From positions 1 through 22,619 of the forward strand of contig NZ_JAQIVI010000297.1 of NCBI RefSeq assembly GCF_028618695.1: a stretch of 22,619 bases of DNA. Reading direction: 5' to 3'. Below are positions 7,204 through 13,122 of the stretch, one piece after another (the stretch's first letter is position 1; every line of letters begins with the position of its first letter). The position numbers were made by a program, and so were the translations under genes. The stretch comes from Natrinema soli. Lineage in GTDB: Archaea; Halobacteriota; Halobacteria; Halobacteriales; Natrialbaceae. A model generated the notes under the pieces. The model did no database searches, had not been told where the DNA came from, and worked only from the letters and a program-made list of their open reading frames with translations.

Positions 7204-7235
7204 TTAAGTAGGTCGGGGTTGAAGTATGCAATCAC

Positions 7236-7973
7236 ATGTCAAAGACGATAAAAACGGCGTTCGATATCGTTGAAACAATACTTGAGTTGGAGAATGCGGG
7301 GGTTGCGGAGTTAGCTGACGAGGTTGATAAACCAACGAGTACCGTTCACGACTATCTGCAAGGGCTTGAGGAGATTGGCTGCGTCGCCAACGAAAACGGG
7401 AGGTACCGTGTTGGATCGCGATTTCTGTCGATCGGGACACGTATGCGGAGTCAGTTGGAGATCTATAAGGTGGCCAAACCGGAACTCCAGAACCTAGCAG
7501 CCACCACCGGTGAACACGCGAGTTTGATGATCGAGGAAAACAATCACGGTGTGGTTTTATACACGGCCACCGGGGAGCGAGCAGTGCAGGTTGATATCCA
7601 CGATGGTGACGTCTCACGCCTACACACTACCGCTCCTGGAAAAGTCATACTGGCAAACATTTCTTCACAGCGGACGGAGGAGATCATTGATCACTACGAT
7701 TTAACGGCCCGAACGCCGAACACTATTACTGAGAGAAGTGAACTATTTGACGAGCTAGATGAGATCCGGGAACAAGGATATGCATTCGACCGAGAGGAAC
7801 TATTTGAAGGGATGCATGGCGTTGGCAGGCCGATCGTGGTCGGAGATGACGTTATTGGCGCAATCAGCGTCTACGGGCCAGTTGGCCGAATGATGGAATC
7901 GAAAATCACTGAAAAAATATCGGATATGGTTTTGGAGACGGCGAACGTTATCGAAGTAAGCCTAAAATATTAA
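7236..7973 (+). CDS. IclR-family transcriptional regulator
   Basis: The 245-residue protein has the full IclR layout. An N-terminal winged helix (about 1-63) has GVAELADEVDKPTSTVHDYL as helix-turn-helix and GRYRVGSRFLSIG as the wing end. A ligand-binding domain (about 75-245) has TTAPGKVILA (131-140) and FEGMHGVGRPIVVGDDVIGA. IclR proteins are dimeric or tetrameric repressors or activators of aromatic or carboxylic acid catabolism. Here it precedes the MaoC and CoA-transferase genes on the same strand and probably senses a substrate or CoA product of that pathway. A perfect palindrome overlaps its promoter, suggesting autoregulation. The gene is clearly more A/T-rich in codon choice than the flanking metabolic genes, which may reflect separate acquisition. 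The start is leaderless with a well-placed TATA element. The family is certain; the effector is unknown. Confidence 0.93.
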   Translation: MSKTIKTAFDIVETILELENAGVAELADEVDKPTSTVHDYLQGLEEIGCVANENGRYRVGSRFLSIGTRMRSQLEIYKVAKPELQNLAATTGEHASLMIEENNHGVVLYTATGERAVQVDIHDGDVSRLHTTAPGKVILANISSQRTEEIIDHYDLTARTPNTITERSELFDELDEIREQGYAFDREELFEGMHGVGRPIVVGDDVIGAISVYGPVGRMMESKITEKISDMVLETANVIEVSLKY

Positions 7974-8279
7974 CCCATCTTTATACATTGAATTAGACAT
8001 GCTCACCGGTATATTTGCGGCGGTAGGTTGCTTCATCGTCGTGTGGATTTTGCAGGGAGTCACTGTTGATGTCCGCGGAATCCTTCGTGGACCGAGACCA
8101 AACTAGAACACTGTCGACCAGTCGGGCAGCGAGAATGGCCGAGAGACTGACGTCGACTTCGCCGCGTCGATCAATGCAACCTCCCCCGACTTCGATGTTG
8201 TCCGGACCCCTATAAACGAACGAAGCTGTGACCACTCGAGTCCGTAATTTTACCCCCGTTTAGGAGAAACGTTGACTGA
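7974..8279. other. Spacer between IclR and MaoC genes
   Basis: This 306-base gap has no secure gene. A 35-codon frame at 7999-8106 (+) would encode one hydrophobic helix (GIFAAVGCFIVVWILQGV) and may be a remnant of a membrane protein or a tiny membrane peptide. Another frame near 8150-8245 (+) reads DVDFAASINATSPDFDVV without a start and may be a gene remnant. A leftward 80-codon frame covers most of the gap without promoter support. TCCGGA at 8201-8206 is followed by TATAAA at 8211-8216, the best promoter candidate for the MaoC gene. Confidence 0.4.
8211..8216 (+). promoter_or_regulatory. TATA box for the MaoC gene
   Basis: CCTATAAACG lies 64 bases before the MaoC ATG and would give a leader of roughly 40 bases. 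That leader includes AGGAG at 8262-8266. A TCCGGA half-site sits 5 bases upstream of the box. The alternative TAATTTTA at 8245-8252 would give an almost leaderless message. Confidence 0.4.
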
Positions 8280-8666
8280 ATGTCGAAGCGATACTTCGAA
8301 GACCTTGAACTCGGTGAGACGCTCGAAATGGGAACGTACACCGTTTCGAAAGCGGAAATAATGGACTTCGCCGAACAATACGATCCGCAGCCGTTCCACG
8401 TCGACTCCGAGGCTGCAGCGCAATCGTCGTTCGGCAAACTCATCGCCAGCGGTCTCCACACGATGGCCATCACGCAGCGACTGTCGGTCGACGGGTTGTA
8501 CAACGACGCGCACGGACTCGGTTCGCCTGGCCTCGGCGAAACGGAGTTTCGCAAACCTGTCTACCCGGGCGACGAACTGACGGTAACGCTTGAACCAGTC
8601 CGCAAGCGCCCCGAAAGCCGGCCCAACGCGGGCCTCGTCGAACTCGAGAGCCGCACCCGTAATTAG
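8280..8666 (+). CDS. MaoC-family dehydratase, prematurely stopped
   Basis: The 128-residue product is a hot-dog-fold MaoC hydratase that would hydrate or dehydrate an enoyl-CoA/3-hydroxyacyl-CoA. YDPQPFHVD carries the catalytic Asp35 and His40, and IASGLHTMAI and TEFRKPVYPGDELTV are typical family segments. It ends at a TAG (8664-8666) just before the last strand. Beyond the TAG the same frame continues DNEIVLSMVAKVLFQRLGSS to a TGA at 8727-8729, which is the usual MaoC ending. The intact gene would therefore give about 149 residues, the usual family length. A single CAG-to-TAG change would explain it. The truncated protein lacks a core strand and may be unstable. It probably belongs to the same pathway as the following CoA-transferase. 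The family is certain; activity is doubtful. Confidence 0.85.
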   Translation: MSKRYFEDLELGETLEMGTYTVSKAEIMDFAEQYDPQPFHVDSEAAAQSSFGKLIASGLHTMAITQRLSVDGLYNDAHGLGSPGLGETEFRKPVYPGDELTVTLEPVRKRPESRPNAGLVELESRTRN

Positions 8667-8756
8667 GACAACGAGATAGTCCTCTCGATGGTCGCGAAGG
8701 TCCTCTTCCAGCGACTGGGCTCGTCGTGACCGCGCCGGCGACAGGCACCCAACCGC

Positions 8757-8764
8757 AGACTTAT
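8757..8764 (+). promoter_or_regulatory. TATA-like box of the CoA-transferase gene
   Basis: ACTTATTGCA is centred about 29 bases before the ATG at 8790, the spacing expected for a leaderless haloarchaeal transcript. The gene can therefore be transcribed independently of the broken MaoC gene. Confidence 0.4.
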
Positions 8765-8789
8765 TGCACCGGGCGTTAGTGAATGCTGT

Positions 8790-9956
8790 ATGCGCCTCGA
8801 TGGGCTGCGAGTACTGGACCTCTCGCGGTTGCTCCCAGGCCCGTTCGCGACCCAGTTGCTCGCTGACGCCGGTGCCGACGTAATCAAGATAGAGGACACC
8901 GACCGCGGCGACTACGCACGGTACATGTCGCCGTACACCGACGACGGGACGGGTACCATCTTCGACGCGGTCAACCGCGGGAAGCGGAGCGCCGCCGTCG
9001 ACCTGAAGACGGAGCCGGGTCGCGAGGCGTTTATGCGCTTGGTTGAGACGGCGGACGTCGTCTTCGAACAGTTCCGGCCCGGCGTCGTCGACAGGCTAGG
9101 TATCGACTACGAGTCGGTCCGCGAGCACAACCCCGGAGTAGTTTACTGTTCGCTTTCGGGGTTCGGGCAGACGGGTCCACACGCCGACCGCGTCGGTCAC
9201 GACCTCAACTACGTCGGGATGGCCGGTCTACTGGATTTGACCCGTGCCGACGAAAAGACCGACCCACAGATTCCGGGCTACCCCATCGGCGACATGGCCG
9301 GCGGGCTCTTCGCGGCGTTCAGTATTCTGGGGGCGCTCCTGTCCCGAGAACTCGGGAATACCGGTGGCGAATACGTAGACGTGGCCATGACTGACGTCGT
9401 TGCCTCGTTCTCGCAGGCCGTTGCTCATGAGGCGCTGACCGGCGACAGCCCGCGGCCCGGTGAGACACCCCTCACTGGCGCCGCGCCGTGGTACGGCGTC
9501 TACGAGACTGCCGACGGGCGGTACGTCACGATCGCGGCGATCGAGGAGAAATTCTGGACGAGGTTCTGCGAGGCCGTCGATCGCGAAGATCTACTCGACG
9601 CACACATGACCACCGATCCGGCCGAGCGGGCGGCGCTGCGGGAGGAACTAACCGACTTGTTCGCTGAGAAGACCCGGGACGAGTGGGAAGCGGAACTCGG
9701 TGATGTCGACGCGATGGTCGCCCCCGTCTGGACGCTCGGGGAGGCACTGTCCAGCGATCACGCGACGGCTCGCGAATTGATTGACCGCAATACGGGGACG
9801 CCGCGCGTCGGATTCCCGGCGCAGATCTCAGAGCCACCCGCGGAAACCGACGGACCCGCGCCGGAACACGGCGAACACACTGACACGGTGTTGCAGTCGG
9901 TCGGCTTCGACGCGGCCGACATCCAGTCTCTCAGGGAGGACGGAGTCGTCCGGTAA
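8790..9956 (+). CDS. Family III CoA-transferase, alpha-methylacyl-CoA racemase type
   Basis: The 388-residue protein belongs to the CaiB/BaiF family. LRVLDLSRLLPGPFATQLLA (7-26), ADVIKIEDTDRGDYAR and SLSGFGQTGP are family hallmarks. Within the family it looks like alpha-methylacyl-CoA racemase: GHDLNYVGMAG places His137 and GYPIGDMAGG places Asp168 at the positions of the racemase acid/base pair. Genuine CoA-transferases use an aspartate nucleophile at a similar place, so a transferase role is not excluded. A racemase would epimerise 2-methyl-branched acyl-CoAs before beta-oxidation. It lies 123 bases after the MaoC TAG with its own TATA-like box. The protein appears complete. The family is certain; racemase versus transferase is inferred. 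Confidence 0.9.
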   Translation: MRLDGLRVLDLSRLLPGPFATQLLADAGADVIKIEDTDRGDYARYMSPYTDDGTGTIFDAVNRGKRSAAVDLKTEPGREAFMRLVETADVVFEQFRPGVVDRLGIDYESVREHNPGVVYCSLSGFGQTGPHADRVGHDLNYVGMAGLLDLTRADEKTDPQIPGYPIGDMAGGLFAAFSILGALLSRELGNTGGEYVDVAMTDVVASFSQAVAHEALTGDSPRPGETPLTGAAPWYGVYETADGRYVTIAAIEEKFWTRFCEAVDREDLLDAHMTTDPAERAALREELTDLFAEKTRDEWEAELGDVDAMVAPVWTLGEALSSDHATARELIDRNTGTPRVGFPAQISEPPAETDGPAPEHGEHTDTVLQSVGFDAADIQSLREDGVVR

Positions 9957-10341
9957 GCATGCCGGGACCTGGCCGGTTCACGGGGGTTTCACGAGGGACC
10001 GACCCTTCTCTAGAACGTAGCCGTGGATTCGAGAATCGGACGCCCAGTCGAGTTACCAGTCGCTGCGGTCGGCGGCCATGTCGGCCTCGTGGGCGTACGG
10101 GAGCGCAAAGTCCCGGCGTCCAAGAGCGTGGCTTCGGCACCGTCGGGTCGCCGGAATGCGGGAACTCCCTGCCCGCCGCGTCGTTGAGCGATTCACGAAG
10201 TGCCCGTCCCAGCCGCTGTGGAACGAGATGGATGTGGCAGTCGGCCGTGGGTTTGAGGCTCACAGTGTATCACCTCGCTCGTTCGTGCCGTAGGTCCGTT
10301 TCATACTGCACCGCACGGAAGGGGGTCCACGTTCACCGGGC
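9957..10341. other. Gap holding a broken amidohydrolase
   Basis: This region between the converging CoA-transferase and GalT-like genes has no intact gene. Its larger part is the amidohydrolase remnant at about 10035-10263 (minus). On the minus strand a 14-codon frame (10303-10259, MKRTYGTNERGDTL) overlaps the GTG start of that remnant. Confidence 0.5.
10035..10263 (-). pseudogene. Amidohydrolase, frameshifted N-terminal remnant
   Basis: From a GTG at 10263 the minus strand reads TADCHIHLVPQRLGRALRES then NDAAGREFPHSGD. This is the start of an amidohydrolase-2 family protein with its metal-binding His-x-His. The frame then slips. A second frame gives DGAEATLLDAG and a third FALPYAHEADMAADRSDW followed by a stop, all continuing the same family pattern. 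At least two indels and a stop therefore break the gene, and the remaining two-thirds are missing or unrecognisable (SRIHGYVLEKG follows). It lies 78 bases downstream of the GalT-like gene on the same strand, so the two were probably one operon. Such enzymes hydrolyse or decarboxylate cyclic or aromatic acids. Confidence 0.65.
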
Positions 10342-11337
10342 TTAAAATTCGGTACGTACCTGTTCTGCGTACGTTTCGGGCGATGTATCGATGACGCCTT
10401 CGTCGTGGAGCACCGTGAAGAACGGCGAGTCCGACCAGTAGTACTCGTCGAAGACCGAGCGCGCGACGACCGACATGACGGGCGGGAGCGCCGGGTCGTC
10501 CACGAGGTGCAGTACGAGATTGAACGCGTTGAGGCCGGCATCCGCGTACGCTGCGAGGACGTTCGGTACTCCCGTCGCGAACCCCTCGATGGTCTCCCGC
10601 CCCATCTCGGCGCAGTTCGTGTCCGGTGCGACGGCGAGCACGTGCCGGTGGTGTTTCGGCGCGAACGCAGCCAGCCAGCCGACTGGGCCAGCCGTTCCAA
10701 TCCAGCGGTCACCGCCTCGTTCCACGTCGACGAGGTCCGCCCAGTACGTCGACCCCTCGGCGTCGCGATACCGCCGACTCGCCGCCAGTAGCTCGCGTTG
10801 TTGGTTGGTACCGAGGTCGTCGATAACGGTCTGCAGGTGGGGATGGACGAGACTTGACCCGGCCGACCGGAGGAAGTTCATGTTCACCGAGGCGTGAGTG
10901 ACGTCCTCGTCGTGGTCGAAGACGGCGTCCACGTACGCCAGTGCCGCGGTGAGTCCGTCGGCGAACTGCGTCGCCGTGAGCTGCTCCATCGGTTGGAAGT
11001 GCGTCTCGGTGAGCACGACGACGTTCGAGTAACTCCCGTACGGATTGAGGTTCGGAAACGACGTCGCCTCCCCGTGTGATCCACGGTCGACGTCCATCCA
11101 GTCCGGGTACGTCGGTGTCGCTTCCTCAACGTTTTCCGGACAGAAAAAACACCCTTCGTCGTCCGAGACGACGGCGTCAATCTCGTAGTTGTCGGGCATA
11201 ACGAATGCTCCGTCGACGATCCGTGCGATGCGGCCAGTGAGGGGGTCCTCGCGGACGTCAACCGTCTCCGTGACCTCCTTGAAGTCCGCCAGCGGACTGT
11301 TGAACGTCGCTGACTGTGAGTATGCATTGAACTCCAT
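10342..11337 (-). CDS. GalT-like nucleotidyltransferase-fold protein (HIT superfamily)
   Basis: The 331-residue protein resembles galactose-1-phosphate uridylyltransferase. CFFCPEN (Cys63, Cys66) is the zinc knuckle, FPNLNPYGSYSNVVV (94-108) matches the FPN motif region, and SAGSSLVHPHLQ (158-169) has the HPH in which the second His would be uridylylated. GWLAAFAPKHHRHVLAV lies in the second half. GalT normally swaps UMP between UDP-glucose and galactose-1-phosphate, but no Leloir-pathway gene is near, and here it sits beside acyl-CoA genes and an amidohydrolase remnant. The true substrate may therefore be another nucleotide-activated compound. TTTTAG is centred 26 bases before the ATG (leaderless), and a 20-base inverted repeat lies just upstream. 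Superfamily membership is likely; function is unknown. Confidence 0.75.
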   Translation of the reverse strand: MEFNAYSQSATFNSPLADFKEVTETVDVREDPLTGRIARIVDGAFVMPDNYEIDAVVSDDEGCFFCPENVEEATPTYPDWMDVDRGSHGEATSFPNLNPYGSYSNVVVLTETHFQPMEQLTATQFADGLTAALAYVDAVFDHDEDVTHASVNMNFLRSAGSSLVHPHLQTVIDDLGTNQQRELLAASRRYRDAEGSTYWADLVDVERGGDRWIGTAGPVGWLAAFAPKHHRHVLAVAPDTNCAEMGRETIEGFATGVPNVLAAYADAGLNAFNLVLHLVDDPALPPVMSVVARSVFDEYYWSDSPFFTVLHDEGVIDTSPETYAEQVRTEF

Positions 11338-11360
11338 GCCTGACTAGGACACGGACTGGG

Positions 11361-11368
11361 CTAAAATT
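11361..11368 (-). promoter_or_regulatory. TATA box of the GalT-like gene
   Basis: On the minus strand GGAATTTTAGCCC is centred 26-27 bases before the ATG at 11337. This is ideal spacing for a leaderless transcript. Confidence 0.5.
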
Positions 11369-11375
11369 CCTTGGG

Positions 11376-11395
11376 TGAACGCTTCTAAACGTTCA
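11376..11395. promoter_or_regulatory. Inverted repeat upstream of the GalT-like promoter
   Basis: TGAACGCTTCTAAACGTTCA has perfect 6-base arms and an 8-base centre. It lies 39-58 bases upstream of the start codon, just upstream of the TATA box, a position suited to an activator or repressor site. Confidence 0.4.
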
Positions 11396-11479
11396 GTGTA
11401 CCCTCGAGAGTGCTTCTATGACACTGGTGCTGTGTTGAACGCAAGACCGGCACGTAATATATCTTTGGCGGGCGTTGCT

Positions 11480-11681
11480 GCGCCGCGGAAGGTAACACAG
11501 TTCGATCGGCGTGTCTTCGACGAATTCCTGCACCGCATTGGCCAAGACGACGCAGATTTTTCGCCGAACTCTGTCTGGAGAGCGTCTAGCAAGCAGATTG
11601 TCGTGTCGCTGTTGACGTTCTCCGCACAGGGCAGAAAGAACGTCTCGCCGCTGTCGCTGACTGCACCGAGTAGTTTGATGC
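11480..11681 (-). pseudogene. IS630-type transposase remnant, downstream part
   Basis: The minus strand reads IKLLGAVSDSGETFFLPCAE then NVNSDTTICLLDALQTEFGEK. After a one-base slip near 11560 it reads ICVVLANAVQEFVEDTPIEL then CYLPR. This is the central part of an IS630-type DDE transposase with the loop around the second acidic residue deleted (VVLANAVQ where VVLDNA...ANAVQ is usual). The C-terminal third is missing. It joins in frame with the fragment at 12689-12731 if the IS1595 element and one TGATGC copy are removed. Confidence 0.7.
11676..11681 (+). repeat. Target-site duplication, left copy
   Basis: TGATGC directly abuts the left terminal repeat of the IS1595-type element. The same six bases directly abut the right terminal repeat at 12689-12694. 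IS1595 elements usually duplicate 8 bases, so two bases may have mutated or the ends may be set slightly wrong. Confidence 0.5.
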
Positions 11682-11711
11682 ACGTTCTTGGGTGAGCGAT
11701 TGTTGGTGAAG

Positions 11712-12596
11712 TCATAGAGCAGTTTCGAGGATGATGCTGAGTGCTTCCTCGCCGGATTCCGGCGGACACGTTGGCGAAGCTGAAACGCTCTGACGTAGCG
11801 TGTGAGCCTGTCTTTAGAGACGCCTTGATGCGGCGAGAGCCAGGCGTCGCGCCAGCGACGCCTGGCTCTCGCAGGTGTTCACGTGAACAGCTCCATCAGC
11901 GTATTCCCCGTCGCCGTGGACGACGTATTCGCGGTCGAACTCCTCGTCGTCCTCTAACGGGTCATAGGCCCGAAGCCCATCCGTATAGACGGTCAGCGAC
12001 TCCTGCTCGTGGTCGGCAAGCAGGAGTCGCACCGTCGATTCCTTGGCAGATTTCGCTGGCAGCACGTAGCAGTCGTTCGTTCCCCGATCAACCAGCACGA
12101 ACACAGGCAGCTTGTCCTCAGTCATATTTTCCACGGCCGCGCGTGGACAGTCCACGCGAGCGCGACGGACGGTCGCGCTCGCGGCCTTTGAGTCCGGCTT
12201 TGACGTACAGTTCGTCAAGTTCAACCGGGCCTTCCAACTGTGGCCGAGCACGTCCAGCGCTCGCAGGAAGCGCTGGACGCGCCGGTACACCGTCTTGTAG
12301 GAGACCTCGATCTCCACGTCCCGTTGCCGAAGACTGGTATTGAAGCGGATGTAGGCGTAGACGGCGAGAAACCACTTCCTGAGTGCGATCGAAGAATGCT
12401 CGAAGACTGTGCCGGTCTTGTCGTTGAACGTGCGGTCGCAATTCTTACATCGATACCGTTGAAACACCCGATAGCTGCCGTACTGAATCACGGATTCGGC
12501 ACGGCAGCGTGAGCAATAGACGCCGTCATGCCAGCGAACTTGTGCCAACAGGTTCGCAGCCCGACGCTCCGAGACGAGCGTCTTGATTGAGAACAT
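11712..12596 (-). pseudogene. IS1595-type transposase, multiply frameshifted
   Basis: The start at 12596 gives a zinc-ribbon N-terminus (YCSRCRAESV ... YRCKNCDRTFNDKTGT) and the helical FEHSSIALRKWFLAVYAYIR of IS1595 transposases. Near 12243 the frame slips: the family continues in another frame as QLEGPVELDELYVKAGLKGR, carrying the first catalytic acid. It slips back near 12120 at EDKLPVFVLVDRG and runs through LTVYTDGLRAYDPL and GAVHVNTCES. Near 11855 it slips again to WLSPHQGVSKDRLTRYVRAF and finally to PPESGEEALSIILETAL with a stop at 11712-11714. So the whole gene is recognisable over about 290 codons but needs about four corrections. It cannot make an active transposase. Confidence 0.8.
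11833..11872. repeat. Perfect 18-base inverted repeat inside the IS1595 gene
   Basis: GCGAGAGCCAGGCGTCGC, then GCCA, then its exact reverse complement. It would fold as a very stable hairpin. It coincides with one of the frameshifts of the transposase. Both arms encode parts of the conserved ESxASLARRWLSP segment. Confidence 0.75.
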
Positions 12597-12688
12597 CGTT
12601 CGTCGGGTGACACGTTCGCGTCACCCTTGCCCGCTATGACTTCCAGCTACTGCTGAGATCTGACCAACAATCCTCTACCCAAGAGCGT

Positions 12689-12731
12689 TGATGCTATCCC
12701 ACGCGCCCATCACCGGTTCTTGCAGTCGCTA
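12689..12731 (-). pseudogene. IS630-type transposase remnant, upstream part
   Basis: The minus strand reads RLQEPVMGAWDSI after a TAG and joins IKLLGAV of the fragment at 11480-11681 once the inserted element is removed. Further upstream (RFIENVLSCMET) the match is uncertain. TGATGC at 12689-12694 is the right copy of the target duplication. Confidence 0.5.
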
Positions 12732-12804
12732 GGTTTCCATACACGAGAGAACGTTCTCGATGAACCGCGCGCCTTCCCGTTTCGGATGCACCCCCACAAC
12801 TTCG

Positions 12805-13076
12805 GTGGATCACGGCCTTCCGCAACAACCGCTCGGCGTGTTTGTCAGCGGGAACTCGCTGCGAGGAACGCGCTTCGTGAACCGGTGGTCCTCCGGAAAA
12901 TCATCGGCACATTCCGCATCGACCGTGGTATGTTCGTTCACGAGACGATCTTGTTCCTGCTGGCGATGTGACGCCAGCAGGGACGCAATCCTTACGAGGA
13001 GTTCAAGCGAGTTGTCCGCGACAACGAGATGATTTCACGCGCTCAAGCTAAGCCGATTGTTGAGTCCTCGGACTAA
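12805..13076 (+). pseudogene. IS66-like transposase C-terminal remnant
   Basis: The plus strand reads ELAARNALREPVVLRKIIGT, FRIDRGMFVHETILFLLAM, then a TGA (12969-12971), then in the same frame RQQGRNPYEEFKRVVRDNEM and ISRAQAKPIVESSD with a stop at 13074-13076. A preceding slipped frame gives ITAFRNNRSA. This is the end of an IS66-like (ISH10-type) transposase, where a Trp codon at the TGA position would be expected. Only the last third remains. The exact family name is tentative. The promoter of the following ligase gene begins immediately after it. Confidence 0.55.
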
Positions 13077-13089
13077 ACACGTACCTATA

Positions 13090-13097
13090 GTTTTAAT
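13090..13097 (+). promoter_or_regulatory. TATA box of the first acyl-CoA ligase
   Basis: GTTTTAATACA is centred about 29 bases before the ATG at 13123, the standard distance for a leaderless haloarchaeal mRNA. It favours that ATG over the upstream in-frame start at 13057, which lies inside the transposase remnant. Confidence 0.55.
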
Positions 13098-13122
13098 ACA
13101 CGGGCAAATTAAAGATGTTATC

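Larger units (their letters stand above)
6757..7235. other. Long control region upstream of the IclR gene
   Basis: This gap of nearly 480 bases lies between the divergent rdfA and IclR genes. It is A/T-rich for this genome and holds several TCCGGA-type inverted repeats, listed separately. A leftward open frame at 6915-7235 exists, but its residue mix (Tyr, Asn, Ile, Thr) is unlike the neighbouring proteins and it covers the repeats, so I treat it as non-coding. Confidence 0.55.
11682..12688 (-). mobile_element. Decayed IS1595-type insertion sequence
   Basis: About 1.0 kb bounded by terminal inverted repeats. The left end ACGTTCTTGGGT...GATTGTTGGT (11682-11709) pairs with the reverse complement of 12661-12688 (ACGCTCTTGGGT...GATTGTTGGT). 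Outside them lies TGATGC on both sides. It contains one transposase gene with several frameshifts. Removing the element and one TGATGC restores a continuous IS630-type reading frame (GAWDSIKLLGAV), which confirms both ends and shows it jumped into an older element. Confidence 0.7.

Noticed and set aside
6915..7235. 106-codon minus-strand frame upstream of IclR
   Set aside because: Rich in Tyr, Ile, Asn and Thr, unlike the acidic proteome, and it lies over the TCCGGA repeat array.
8664..8666. TAG in the MaoC gene as a pyrrolysine codon
   Set aside because: No pyrrolysine genes are visible and the expected residue at this position is ordinary; a point mutation is simpler.
9959..10345. 128-codon plus-strand frame after the CoA-transferase
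   Set aside because: Arg/Ser/Gly-rich; the opposite strand carries recognisable amidohydrolase pieces.
11741..12343. 200-codon plus-strand frame across the IS1595 gene
   Set aside because: It is the complement of a recognisable transposase.
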